A stretch of DNA of 36,213 nt from Vibrio crassostreae 9ZC13 (GCF_000272045.2 NZ_AJYZ02000041.1:802448-838660), one strand, 5' to 3'; numbered from the stretch's first letter, positions 26,462-34,504 are shown. Made by a program: numbers and translations. The notes: generated by a model from the sequence alone, not told the origin.

Positions 26462-26485
26462 TATTACCCTTTGTATATTTCGCTT

Positions 26486-26501
26486 TACCTAATTAGGGGT
26501 A
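26486..26501. promoter_or_regulatory. NarP-type 7-2-7 site 2
   Basis: TACCTAA-TT-AGGGGTA matches the inverted heptamer arrangement with one mismatch in the left half. Another single heptamer, TACCCTT, lies just upstream at 26465-26471, giving a small cluster on the nrfB side. Confidence 0.6.
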
Positions 26502-26547
26502 TATTCTAAATATAGAAAGCGTTGTGGCTTATCCAAAATAAGAATTG

Positions 26548-26579
26548 ATATCATTTAAGCGGTAATAATATCGTTTAAG
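26548..26579. repeat. Tandem 12-bp direct repeats upstream of nrfB
   Basis: ATATCATTTAAG (26548-26559) and ATATCGTTTAAG (26568-26579) are identical at 11 of 12 bases and spaced 20 bases start to start, about two helical turns. They lie 70-100 bases upstream of nrfB. The pattern suggests a response-regulator or activator dimer site. No known consensus was recognised. Confidence 0.65.
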
Positions 26580-26648
26580 GGTACTTTTGTTTAACCGGAA
26601 TATTATTTAGTTGAGAGTTAAATAATGCCGGTATAAGGAAAGGATAAA

Positions 26649-27233
26649 ATGGGCAATATTAAATTGGCCATAGTCATAATGCTTAAATCCCTTCTAGCAT
26701 TCTGCCTCTATGGTTATTCCATTCATGCTGTTGCAGAGCCTGCTGTTACGCCAGTAGGAGAGTCAACAAGACATGAAGTCGAATTAATACGTGACAAAGA
26801 TTACAAGTGTGTCCAATGCCATAAAGATTCTAAAGAAACGGTATTTGGTTCACATGGTGAGAGTGCGCACGCTTTGCTTGGCCGTGAAGTGAATTGCACA
26901 GATTGTCATAGTTCTATTGGCCCCGATCACCGTGATGGTGCACCTGAGGTGGTGAAGTATCGCGCGGCTCAATCACAACCCGGAACCGAAAAGGTTTTCC
27001 TCGATCCTAGCTTAATCCTAGATGCCAACAGCCAATGTATAGATTGTCATAAGCCTGATGATCTGCGCGAAGCGAGTTGGACTCATGACGTACACGCACA
27101 AAACTTAACGTGTTCAAACTGTCACGATGTGCATGCGAGTGAAGCGAAGGTGCTTGGCTTAGATAAAAAGCAAACCATCAAGCTGTGTGTGGATTGCCAT
27201 TCAGACTTCAACCAGAAGAAAGAAGGGGAGTAA
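26649..27233 (+). CDS. nrfB: Pentahaem cytochrome c NrfB
   Basis: This periplasmic electron carrier of 194 residues donates electrons to NrfA. The signal peptide covers about residues 1-29 (ending IHAVAEPAV). Five CxxCH haem motifs follow: CVQCH, CTDCH, CIDCH, CSNCH and CVDCH. The ATG at 26649 has AGGAAAGGA upstream. It leads the nrfBCD operon, three bases before nrfC. Haem number and size agree with the family. Confidence 0.94.
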   Translation: MGNIKLAIVIMLKSLLAFCLYGYSIHAVAEPAVTPVGESTRHEVELIRDKDYKCVQCHKDSKETVFGSHGESAHALLGREVNCTDCHSSIGPDHRDGAPEVVKYRAAQSQPGTEKVFLDPSLILDANSQCIDCHKPDDLREASWTHDVHAQNLTCSNCHDVHASEAKVLGLDKKQTIKLCVDCHSDFNQKKEGE

Positions 27234-27236
27234 TCT

Positions 27237-27923
27237 ATGAGCTGCTCAAGAAGAAACTTTTTAGCTGGCGCGGGTGCCGTTATTTTCACAACTGGTGTTG
27301 CAGGTACTGCAGCGGTTACAAGCCGCAAAACGCTGGCTAATGTTCAGGAAGATGGCACCAAGCGTTACGGAATGGTTCATGACGAAACCGCTTGTATTGG
27401 CTGTACTGCTTGTACTGAGGCGTGTCGTGAAGTAAACAAAGTGCCTGAAGGCGTATCGCGCTTAGAAATCATAAAGAGCGAACCTCAAGGTGAATATCCA
27501 AATGTTGATTACCGTTTCACTCGTAACTCTTGTCAACATTGTGATAATGCACCTTGTGTGATGGTTTGCCCAACAGGCGCCGCCTATAAAGATGAGAAGA
27601 CAGGAATTGTTGATGTACATAAAGAGAAGTGTGTCGGCTGTGGTTATTGCCTGCTAGCTTGTCCATATCAAGTGCGCTTCTTCCATCCTAAGAATAAGTC
27701 GGCCGACAAATGTAACTTCTGCCGCGATACCAATCTTGCGCAAGGTAAATTACCTGCTTGTGTTGAATCTTGCCCTACCAATGCGCTGATATTTGGCGAC
27801 TTAAATGACCCTAAGAGCGAGATAAACCAGGTACTTAAATCTGAAGTGGTTTACAGAGATAAGGCTTATCTAGGTACTCAGCCAAAACTCTATAAAGTGC
27901 CACACCAAAAAGGGGAGATTTGA
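27237..27923 (+). CDS. nrfC: NrfC, periplasmic four-cluster ferredoxin
   Basis: This 228-residue iron-sulfur protein passes electrons from the quinol-oxidising NrfD to NrfB. The Tat signal SCSRRNFLAGAGAVIF leads into four [4Fe-4S] groups: CIGCTACTEAC, CQHCDNAPCVMVC, CVGCGYCLLAC, and CNFCRDTNLAQG with CVESC. GGGGAG precedes the ATG. It sits between nrfB and nrfD, with gaps of three and two bases, so it is tightly co-translated. Confidence 0.94.
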   Translation: MSCSRRNFLAGAGAVIFTTGVAGTAAVTSRKTLANVQEDGTKRYGMVHDETACIGCTACTEACREVNKVPEGVSRLEIIKSEPQGEYPNVDYRFTRNSCQHCDNAPCVMVCPTGAAYKDEKTGIVDVHKEKCVGCGYCLLACPYQVRFFHPKNKSADKCNFCRDTNLAQGKLPACVESCPTNALIFGDLNDPKSEINQVLKSEVVYRDKAYLGTQPKLYKVPHQKGEI

Positions 27924-27925
27924 TT

Positions 27926-28900
27926 ATGAGTGCATGGGATACAGCGTTTCAATCAGGTACCGTGGTTTGGGACTGGATCATTGCTATCTATCTGTTTTTG
28001 GCGGGTATGTCAGCGGGTGCAGTGATGATCTCGATTTACCTTAAGAGAAAGGTGATTGAGGACGATCCAGCGAATAATGGTGTATTAAAGGCAACGGCTT
28101 TTCTAGCACCATTCGGGATCATCTCAGGTTTATTGATCTTGGTTTTCCACCTGACGAAACCACTATCATTTTGGAAGATCATGATCTTTTATAATCCGAC
28201 GTCAGTGATGTCGATGGGTGTGATCTTATTCCAAGTGTATATGGTGATCCTATTTGTTTGGATCGGCATTATATTCCGAAATCAGATTGCCGTATTCTTG
28301 AGTGATCAAGCATGGTTAAAAGGGCGACTCGATTTTGTCAGTAACTGGATTGGCAAATTAGAATCTTTTGAGAATGTTTTTGAAATATTCTTAGCTGTGC
28401 TTGCGCTATTACTTGCGGCTTACACTGGCTTCTTACTCTCTGCGCTAAATACCTTCCCAATGCTGAATAACCCAGTGTTGCCGATATTGTTCTTATTCTC
28501 GAGTTTATCCTCGGGAGCGGCGGCATGTATTTTATTTGGTGTGTTGGTCTTTAAGGAGTCTCCGCATAGTGCGAGTATTTCTTGGATCCACGGCTTCGAA
28601 CGTCCTGTTGTTATGTTTGAACTGTTTGTCCTTGTTACTTTCTTCACTGGGTTGATATTTGCTGGTGGTCAAAGTGAGCAGGCAGTATGGAACGCGATTG
28701 GCGGTGGTTTCTGGGCAAGTTGGTTCTGGTATGGCGTAATTGGTGTGGGTATGGTTTTACCCTTGTTGCTTAACGCCGTGACACCAGCATCGGTTCGCCA
28801 TAGTACTGTGTATATTTTCTCTGTTACTTCATTGAGTCTGATGGGCGTATTAATGCTAAGAACGTTTGTCCTTTATGCAGGACAATTAACGTTAGCTTAA
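27926..28900 (+). CDS. nrfD: NrfD, menaquinol-oxidising membrane subunit
   Basis: This polytopic inner-membrane protein (about 324 residues, eight or so helices) is of the NrfD/PsrC family. It oxidises menaquinol and passes electrons to NrfC. The N-terminal WDWIIAIYLFLAGMSAGAVM segment is typical. The ATG at 27926 (MSAWDTAF) has GGGGAG eight bases upstream. A TTG at 27920 is in frame but less likely. It ends nrfBCD proper; a strong hairpin lies in the 167-base gap before nrfE. Confidence 0.93.
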   Translation: MSAWDTAFQSGTVVWDWIIAIYLFLAGMSAGAVMISIYLKRKVIEDDPANNGVLKATAFLAPFGIISGLLILVFHLTKPLSFWKIMIFYNPTSVMSMGVILFQVYMVILFVWIGIIFRNQIAVFLSDQAWLKGRLDFVSNWIGKLESFENVFEIFLAVLALLLAAYTGFLLSALNTFPMLNNPVLPILFLFSSLSSGAAACILFGVLVFKESPHSASISWIHGFERPVVMFELFVLVTFFTGLIFAGGQSEQAVWNAIGGGFWASWFWYGVIGVGMVLPLLLNAVTPASVRHSTVYIFSVTSLSLMGVLMLRTFVLYAGQLTLA

Positions 28901-28917
28901 TTTCGCTCAAGGTTATA

Positions 28918-28953
28918 AGTGAGTGGATGTTGGATACTAAACATCTGCTCACT
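28918..28953 (+). other. Hairpin between nrfD and nrfE
   Basis: AGTGAGTGGATGTT (28918-28931) pairs completely, with two G-U pairs, with AACATCTGCTCACT (28940-28953) around an eight-base loop. A loose T-rich stretch follows. It may attenuate or process the message between nrfBCD and the maturation genes. Confidence 0.7.
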
Positions 28954-28978
28954 AAATTTCTTTTCGCTGAGTAGCAAT

Positions 28979-29007
28979 AGCTAGTTGAGTTACATCAGCT
29001 AGTTGAG
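28979..29007. repeat. 11-bp direct repeat upstream of nrfE
   Basis: AGCTAGTTGAG occurs twice exactly (28979-28989 and 28997-29007), 18 bases start to start. Its role is not known; it may be a recent small duplication or a binding site pair. Confidence 0.6.
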
Positions 29008-29067
29008 CAATCAATGCCAATAATGGTTTAACTTGGTTCTGCTTAGGTAGAGCCTGATTGAGGTGAT

Positions 29068-30984
29068 ATGGTCGGTTCTTTGGGGCTGTTTAGTTTAATT
29101 TTGGTCGCTGTTCTCAGCAGCATTATCGCTGTGTATTCGATGTATCAAATGCTAACTAAACAAGCACAAAATGTGGCTTTAATTCGCAGTTTCTCCCTCT
29201 CTAGCGCTTTGTTTTCCATTGGCGCTATCGTTTTACTTGGCTATGCCTTTGTAGGTGACGACTTTTCCATCCTCTATGTTGCAGAACACTCCAATACTCA
29301 ATTACCCACCTTCTTCAAAATGGCCGCTGTGTGGGCTGGACATGAAGGCTCATTGCTATTTTGGGTCTTAACCATTAGCTGTTGGTCGGGTGTGATTGCC
29401 CTACAAAAGCAATATTCTTCTGAGTATCAGAGCCGCGTATTGTGGGTGATGAATGTGTTACTCGCGATATTTGCATGGTTTACCTTATTTGCTTCGAACC
29501 CATTTGAACTGAATTCGACCTTGCCACTTGAAGGGCGTGACCTTAACCCAATGCTGCAAGACGTTGGTTTGATATTCCATCCGCCTCTGTTGTATTTGGG
29601 TTATGTTGGTTTCTCTGTGGTCTTGGCATTTGCTGTGGCCGCTTTGCTGGTGGATCCGATTGAGTTCGATTGGGTCGCTCATTGTCGCAGTTGTTGTTTG
29701 GTCGCTTGGATCTTTTTAACCGCAGGGATCATTCTTGGTTCTTGGTGGGCATACTACGAGTTAGGGTGGGGTGGTTGGTGGTTCTGGGACCCGGTAGAAA
29801 ATGCCAGCCTATTACCTTGGCTAACATCAACCGCTCTATTGCACAGTTTGGGTGTTGCTAAAGGCAAGCAACAGTTGCTGAAGTGGTCACTTAGCCTTGC
29901 TTTCATTACGTTTTGTTTAAGTATCCTCGGTACTTTTATTGTTCGATCTGGCGTCCTCACTTCCGTTCATGCTTTTGCTGTTGACCCAACCAAAGGTATC
30001 GCGCTGTTGCTGATACTGGTTTTGGTGTTAGTGAGTTCGTTTTCTCTTCTTATTGTTCGTGGTGAATCTTTCGAGTCGAATCCAATCACTAGCTTTGCGA
30101 GTAAAAGTTTTTTGAGTTTAGTGGCGGTACTTATATTTGTACTGGGTACGGCGGTGGTGGTGTTTGGTACCTTCTACCCAATGGTTTTTGAATTACTTGG
30201 CCTTGGAAATATCTCTGTGGGCGCACCTTACTTTAATCTTCTTATTGCGCCATTGGCTCTGCTTGCGATGGGAGTGATAGGGTTAGCGCCATTGCTCAGT
30301 ATCAAACCTCAAGCGTCGAAAGGTGTGATTGGAATTATTGCCTTATTGTCTCTCTGTCTTGGCTTTGTAACTTATGTTTTGCAAGTTGAAGCGATCCAAG
30401 TGATGGCTCTAATGACATGGTCACTCGCATTTTGGGTTTTACTCACTCATGTGTATGGCTTGGCGGTAACGCGCAACTCTAAGTTTCAACGCAAAGTATG
30501 GGTGATGACGTTGGCGCATGTGGGTGTCGCAGTATTAGCGATAGGTGCCGCGATGAACAGTTACCATTCATTTGAGCGAAGTTACAAATTGAGCCCAGGT
30601 GAAGAGGTTGAGTTTATGGGCTGGACGCTCTCTCATCGTGATACCGAGCTCTATGTCGCCTCCAACTTTACTGCAGAAAAAGCGATACTCGAATTAGATG
30701 CTAGCGAGCAAAGCTTTTCCATCGCGCCAGAAAGAAGACACTACCAAGTTCGTGTTATGAACATGAGTGAGCCTGCAATGAAGTGGTTCTGGCATGGCGA
30801 TGTTTATATCACCATGGGCGAGAAAGTCGATTCCACCGCTTACGCATTTCGTGTTCAGTATAAGGCGTATGCGCGCTGGATCTGGTTTGGTGGGCTGTTC
30901 TCCATTATCGGCGCTTTGCTCTCATTGACTCATCGTAAAAAGAAAACCGTTAAGGCGTCACAGTATGCATACCAGCGTTCGTAA
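29068..30984 (+). CDS. nrfE: NrfE, CcmF-like haem lyase subunit
   Basis: This large polytopic membrane protein (638 residues) is homologous to CcmF. It carries the WWD haem-handling motif WGGWWFWDPVENASLLPWL (about residues 230-250). With the NrfF- and NrfG-type subunits, this lyase attaches haem to the CxxCK site of NrfA. The ATG at 29068 has GAGGTG close upstream. It overlaps the next gene by 20 bases, so nrfE, the thioredoxin and nrfF are translationally coupled. Confidence 0.92.
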   Translation: MVGSLGLFSLILVAVLSSIIAVYSMYQMLTKQAQNVALIRSFSLSSALFSIGAIVLLGYAFVGDDFSILYVAEHSNTQLPTFFKMAAVWAGHEGSLLFWVLTISCWSGVIALQKQYSSEYQSRVLWVMNVLLAIFAWFTLFASNPFELNSTLPLEGRDLNPMLQDVGLIFHPPLLYLGYVGFSVVLAFAVAALLVDPIEFDWVAHCRSCCLVAWIFLTAGIILGSWWAYYELGWGGWWFWDPVENASLLPWLTSTALLHSLGVAKGKQQLLKWSLSLAFITFCLSILGTFIVRSGVLTSVHAFAVDPTKGIALLLILVLVLVSSFSLLIVRGESFESNPITSFASKSFLSLVAVLIFVLGTAVVVFGTFYPMVFELLGLGNISVGAPYFNLLIAPLALLAMGVIGLAPLLSIKPQASKGVIGIIALLSLCLGFVTYVLQVEAIQVMALMTWSLAFWVLLTHVYGLAVTRNSKFQRKVWVMTLAHVGVAVLAIGAAMNSYHSFERSYKLSPGEEVEFMGWTLSHRDTELYVASNFTAEKAILELDASEQSFSIAPERRHYQVRVMNMSEPAMKWFWHGDVYITMGEKVDSTAYAFRVQYKAYARWIWFGGLFSIIGALLSLTHRKKKTVKASQYAYQRS

Positions 30985-31519
30985 CAAGCTAATTACTCTA
31001 ATTGCCTTAGCATTGATTGTGGTGCTGGGATTTGTCTTTGCGCTTGATAATAAGCAGCAGTCGACCATTGTGTCTGAACAACAAAGGGCATTTCCAGAAT
31101 TTACATCGACTGCGTTAGTGAATAGTGAAGGCGTCAATGGTCAGCAGAAAATTACGCTTACTGATGTCACGCAGCACCCTTATCAACTGGTTAATGTATG
31201 GGCATCTTGGTGCGGGATATGTAAAACCGAACATTCATTTTTGCTTCAACTTCACGATAAAGGCATTCCCATCGTTGGGCTTAATTATCGAGATAACTCT
31301 GGGGCTGCGATTAACGTGTTATCGAACGATGGCAACCCGTACTCAACCGTGATCAGTGACCCTCAAGGCAAGTTAGCATTAGAGTTGGGCGTAATCGGCA
31401 CACCTGAAACGTATTTGGTTGATGCCAATGGCCAGATCATTAAAAAGCTATTGGGCGTGATTAATGAAATGGTATGGAAAGATGAGCTTGCGATGTATTT
31501 TGATGGTGTGAATGGATGA
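30965..31519 (+). CDS. DsbE/CcmG-like thioredoxin of the nrf maturation operon
   Basis: This membrane-anchored periplasmic thioredoxin-fold protein of 184 residues has an N-terminal helix at about residues 8-26 and the active site WASWCGICKTE (about residues 79-89). Its GTPETYLVD cis-proline loop is typical of the DsbE/CcmG group. It probably reduces the apocytochrome haem-binding cysteines before haem attachment. Position between nrfE and nrfF supports a role dedicated to Nrf. It overlaps nrfE by 20 bases and nrfF by four. Confidence 0.88.
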   Translation: MHTSVRNKLITLIALALIVVLGFVFALDNKQQSTIVSEQQRAFPEFTSTALVNSEGVNGQQKITLTDVTQHPYQLVNVWASWCGICKTEHSFLLQLHDKGIPIVGLNYRDNSGAAINVLSNDGNPYSTVISDPQGKLALELGVIGTPETYLVDANGQIIKKLLGVINEMVWKDELAMYFDGVNG

Positions 31520-31956
31520 TGAAGTCTCTAATACAAACCTTGTTTATGCTGTCAGCTCTTTTAGTGATTAGCCTTTCAACCATGGCTGAAGATCTGTTTA
31601 CTGCCAGTAATACAGAGACGAGTATTCAAGTTGAACTGTTTGAGTTTGAAAACCCAGAACAACAGCAACGTGCTATTAGCTTGGCGAAAACGTTACGCTG
31701 CCCACAATGTCAAAACCAAAATCTGATTGAATCCAACTCACCAATAGCAAAAGACTTACGCCTTGTTGTGTTCAATATGGTGAAAGCAGGGAAGAGTAAT
31801 AATGAGATTACTCGATATATGACGGAAAGATTTGGTGAATTTGTACTTTATAAGCCGGCGATGAAGGTTTCAAATCTATTACTTTGGTTGCTACCGAGCC
31901 TATTATTTCTCTTATTTATATATTTATCAGTAAAAAGTGTTAGGAAGAGCTCATAA
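31516..31956 (+). CDS. nrfF: NrfF, CcmH-like haem lyase subunit
   Basis: This short CcmH-family protein of 146 residues has a signal peptide (about 1-24, ending STMAEDLF). Its redox motif is LRCPQCQNQNL (about residues 59-69), and a C-terminal membrane anchor lies at about 121-140. It presents reduced apocytochrome to NrfE. The ATG at 31516 overlaps the previous stop as ATGA; a second ATG directly follows at 31519. It is the last gene of this group, and no NrfG gene follows it. Confidence 0.9.
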   Translation: MMKSLIQTLFMLSALLVISLSTMAEDLFTASNTETSIQVELFEFENPEQQQRAISLAKTLRCPQCQNQNLIESNSPIAKDLRLVVFNMVKAGKSNNEITRYMTERFGEFVLYKPAMKVSNLLLWLLPSLLFLLFIYLSVKSVRKSS

Positions 31957-32045
31957 AAATTGTGTATTACTGTTTACCAACTGACCTGTATTTTGTAACA
32001 TTAACCGATTATAAAGGCTAAGCACTGCTATATAAGGATGTATCT

Positions 32046-32222
32046 GTGGATAACGTAATCTCAAATTTAAAGAAAGAGTTCCATACTCATGTCCGATCTG
32101 ATAAATGGGCAGAAAAATACAGTGCAAAGTCGAGCATTTCTACGCTTACTCAAGAAGAGTTAACCGAATTAGAGAACGCTTGGGTTCAGCTTGTCATCTG
32201 GAAGCAAACTCAAGTAAGTTGA
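32046..32222 (+). CDS. Small hypothetical protein, 58 residues
   Basis: A GTG-started ORF of 58 codons begins MDNVISNLKKEFHTHVRSDK and ends VIWKQTQVS. It is preceded by AAGGATG at good distance and followed within 50 bases by a strong terminator, so it has the outline of a real monocistronic gene. The product is hydrophilic, mixed-charge, probably helical, with a LTQEELTELENAWVQLVIW stretch suited to an amphipathic helix. No signal peptide, cysteine pair or known motif is seen. I do not recognise the family. Confidence 0.7.
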   Translation: MDNVISNLKKEFHTHVRSDKWAEKYSAKSSISTLTQEELTELENAWVQLVIWKQTQVS

Positions 32223-32268
32223 TCGTTCTGTAAAAAATCGTAGTCTTAGCCGCAACTGATTAATTTAT

Positions 32269-32303
32269 AACCCCATGTTGGTCATCCCAATGTGGGGTTT
32301 TTT
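32269..32303 (+). terminator. Terminator after the 58-aa ORF
   Basis: AACCCCATGTTGG pairs with CCAATGTGGGGTT (two G-U pairs) around a five-base loop and is followed by TTTT. Confidence 0.88.
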
Positions 32304-32317
32304 CTTATGTGAAAAAT

Positions 32318-32338
32318 AATTGTTATATTATAACAATT
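32318..32338. promoter_or_regulatory. Perfect palindrome upstream of ribA, Zur-box-like
   Basis: Two ten-base arms, AATTGTTATA and TATAACAATT, flank a single central T, giving a perfect 21-bp palindrome 134 bases upstream of ribA. The core GTTATATTATAAC is the shape of the gamma-proteobacterial Zur operator. A TATAAT at 32424-32429 is a possible -10 for ribA, though its -35 is not clear and it does not overlap the palindrome. Confidence 0.6.
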
Positions 32339-32471
32339 TGTACGAGGTCGACCTTGAAAAAAATTGTTAACAGCCTCATAGTGTCTATCATTAGATAGTT
32401 AGCTACAAAATATTGCCTAGACATATAATGTAGCGTCGTTAAATACATCGAATTTTCAAGTGAGTATAGCT

Positions 32472-33068
32472 ATGGCGGAAGTGCGTGCCAGAATAGATTT
32501 CAAAGTAGGGGTAACAAGCAGTATAGATGCTGAACTTCTGTCTTTTCATGGATTGAAAACAGATAAAGAGCATGTTGCTGTGATATTTAAATCAGCAGAC
32601 AAGACACAAGACATACCTCTTGTTCGTATGCACTCTGAGTGCCTGACTGGTGATGTTTTCCATTCCTCTCGCTGTGACTGTGGTGAGCAGCTAGACGAAA
32701 CCATTAGAATTATGGGTGAGACGGGTGGAGTGATTCTTTACTTACGCCAAGAAGGTCGTGGTATTGGCTTGTACAACAAAATCGATGCGTACCGTCTGCA
32801 AAGCGAAGGCATGAACACCTATGAAGCCAACAACCACCTAGGTTTTGGCGATGACCTACGCGATTTTACTGAAGCTGCTGAAATGCTACGCGCCTTAGGT
32901 ACTACAAAAATCCGCTTAGTCACCAACAACCCTAAGAAGATCAATGAGCTAAAATCTTTTGGTATTGAGATTGAAGAAGTGGTGAATACCTCTGCTCATA
33001 TCAAATCGGGTAATGAAAGCTACCTGAAGGCAAAAGTCTCACACGGTAAGCATAATCTGGATATCTGA
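32472..33068 (+). CDS. ribA: GTP cyclohydrolase II
   Basis: This cytosolic zinc enzyme (198 residues) opens GTP in the first committed step of riboflavin synthesis. The zinc ligands C57, C68 and C70 are in SECLTGDVFHSSRCDCGEQ. The YLRQEGRGIGLYNKIDAYRLQ catalytic block and VTNNPKKI segment are intact. It is a stand-alone RibA without the RibB domain. The ATG at 32472 (MAEVRARIDF) agrees with the family N-terminus; GTG 32460 would be four codons longer. No FMN riboswitch was seen upstream; instead there is a perfect palindrome resembling a Zur site. Confidence 0.95.
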   Translation: MAEVRARIDFKVGVTSSIDAELLSFHGLKTDKEHVAVIFKSADKTQDIPLVRMHSECLTGDVFHSSRCDCGEQLDETIRIMGETGGVILYLRQEGRGIGLYNKIDAYRLQSEGMNTYEANNHLGFGDDLRDFTEAAEMLRALGTTKIRLVTNNPKKINELKSFGIEIEEVVNTSAHIKSGNESYLKAKVSHGKHNLDI

Positions 33069-33105
33069 TTAGCCTCTTTGTTACGCTTAACATAAAAATG
33101 TTTAA

Positions 33106-33131
33106 AGACCTCACATATGTGAGGTTTTTTT
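33106..33131 (+). terminator. ribA terminator
   Basis: ACCTCACA pairs with TGTGAGGT (tight loop) and is followed by a run of Ts, about 40 bases past the stop. Confidence 0.93.
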
Positions 33132-33186
33132 GTATTTATCTTGCAATAAAATTGTAAGTTTGTATTATTTCAATCCGTAGTGCAAA

Positions 33187-33201
33187 TGATAATGGTTTAC
33201 A
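33187..33201. promoter_or_regulatory. Fur-like box upstream of the imelysin gene
   Basis: TGATAATGGTTTACA has a perfect left half of the Fur 7-1-7 motif (TGATAAT-N-ATTATCA) and a partial right half. It lies 44-58 bases upstream of the start, where a repressor would block the promoter. Iron control of imelysin-type genes is common. Confidence 0.6.
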
Positions 33202-33244
33202 CTATTACTACGAATAATAATTTAAAGCTCAACAAGGATGCTTC

Positions 33245-34504
33245 ATGACCATTAAATCTTTAGTGACAAAAGCCGTAACTTCGTCACTCATTTTTGCCTC
33301 TGCTTCTTCTTTCGCAGCAGTAACTCAAGATCAAGTTGTAGAACATTACGCAGATATTGCGCATGCAGTGTTTGCAGATTCAGTAATTACAGCAAAAGCG
33401 TTGAACTCTTCTATTGATACCTTCTTAGCTTCTCCTTCTGCTGGCAACTTCGAACAAGTAAAACAAGCTTGGCTTGAGTCTCGCGTACCATACCAACAGT
33501 CAGAAGTTTTCCGCTTCGGCAACGCTGTTGTTGATGATTGGGAAGGCCAACTGAACGCATGGCCACTAGATGAAGGCCTGATTGATTATGTTTCGACTGA
33601 TTACCAATATGAACTTGGTAACGAAGGCGCTAGCGCAAACATCGTGGCTAACAAGACTTTCCAAATTGGTCAGACTACCGTTGATGCAACCAACATCACC
33701 CCTGAGCTAATCGCAGACTTGAACGAGATCGGTGGTTCTGAAGCGAACGTAGCGTCTGGCTACCACGCAATTGAATTCCTACTTTGGGGCCAAGATTTAA
33801 ACGGTACAAACAGCGGTGCAGGTGAGCGTGCTTACACTGATTTCGTTGTTGGCGCTGAGTGTACTAACGGCAACTGTGACCGTCGTGGCGCATACCTAAA
33901 AGCATCTGCTGAGCTACTTATCCAAGACCTAGAATGGATGGAAAAGCAGTGGGCTGAAGGCGAGAAAGGCAACTACCGTCAAGAGCTTCTTTCAGAATCT
34001 AGCGAGAATGGTCTTCGTAAAATGCTGTTTGGCATGGGTTCACTGTCTCTAGGTGAGCTAGCGGGTGAGCGTATGAAGGTTGCACTAGAAGCAAACTCTA
34101 CTGAAGACGAGCACGATTGTTTCTCTGATAACACGCACAACTCTCACTACTACAACGAGCAAGGCATCTACAACGTTTACACGGGTCTATACAAGCGTGA
34201 AGACGGTACTCTGCTTTCCGGCCCAAGCCTGTTCGACCTAGTAGAGCAAAAAGATGAGCAAGCTGCGAAAGAGATTCAAAAGCAGTTTGACCTAGCACGT
34301 GCACAAGTAGGCGAATTAGTAACGTCTGCAGAGAAAAACAACCAGCACTTCGATCAGCTAATCGCTGCTGACAACGCTGCGGGTAATGCACTAGTAAACA
34401 AAACAATTGTTGCGCTAGTGTCTCAAACAGCGGCTATTGAGCGTGCTGCTGGTGTGATTGGCATTGATAGCCTTAACCCAGACACGGCTGATCACGAGTT
34501 CTAA
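33245..34504 (+). CDS. Imelysin family (peptidase M75-like) iron-regulated protein
   Basis: This exported protein of 419 residues has a signal peptide (about 1-24, ending SASSFAAVTQ). It has an imelysin fold with the GxHxxE motif GYHAIEFLLWGQD (H174, E177), and a second conserved block around the C-terminal NxxD-rich helices. Family members are periplasmic or lipid-anchored and linked to iron uptake; the motif may bind metal. The mature start lacks a lipobox cysteine, so it is probably soluble in the periplasm. A Fur-like box precedes it, and a di-haem cytochrome gene follows after 110 bases. Confidence 0.88.
   Translation: MTIKSLVTKAVTSSLIFASASSFAAVTQDQVVEHYADIAHAVFADSVITAKALNSSIDTFLASPSAGNFEQVKQAWLESRVPYQQSEVFRFGNAVVDDWEGQLNAWPLDEGLIDYVSTDYQYELGNEGASANIVANKTFQIGQTTVDATNITPELIADLNEIGGSEANVASGYHAIEFLLWGQDLNGTNSGAGERAYTDFVVGAECTNGNCDRRGAYLKASAELLIQDLEWMEKQWAEGEKGNYRQELLSESSENGLRKMLFGMGSLSLGELAGERMKVALEANSTEDEHDCFSDNTHNSHYYNEQGIYNVYTGLYKREDGTLLSGPSLFDLVEQKDEQAAKEIQKQFDLARAQVGELVTSAEKNNQHFDQLIAADNAAGNALVNKTIVALVSQTAAIERAAGVIGIDSLNPDTADHEF

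Larger units (their letters stand above)
26167..26648. promoter_or_regulatory. Divergent nrfA / nrfBCD control region
   Basis: This 482-base, AT-rich gap between divergent nitrite-reductase genes has no ORF of note. From left to right it holds an FNR-like box (26295-26308), a 19-bp inverted repeat (26321-26339), a NarP-type 7-2-7 site (26345-26360), a CRP-like site (26446-26461), a second NarP-type site (26486-26501) and a pair of 12-bp direct repeats (26548-26559 and 26568-26579). Confidence 0.8.

Noticed and set aside
26545..26558. TTGATATCATTTAA as a second FNR box upstream of nrfB
   Set aside because: The left half fits but the right half (TTTAA) does not match ATCAA.
32223..32471. FMN (RFN) riboswitch upstream of ribA
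   Set aside because: No RFN conserved core or multi-helix architecture was found; the gap has only a terminator and one palindrome.
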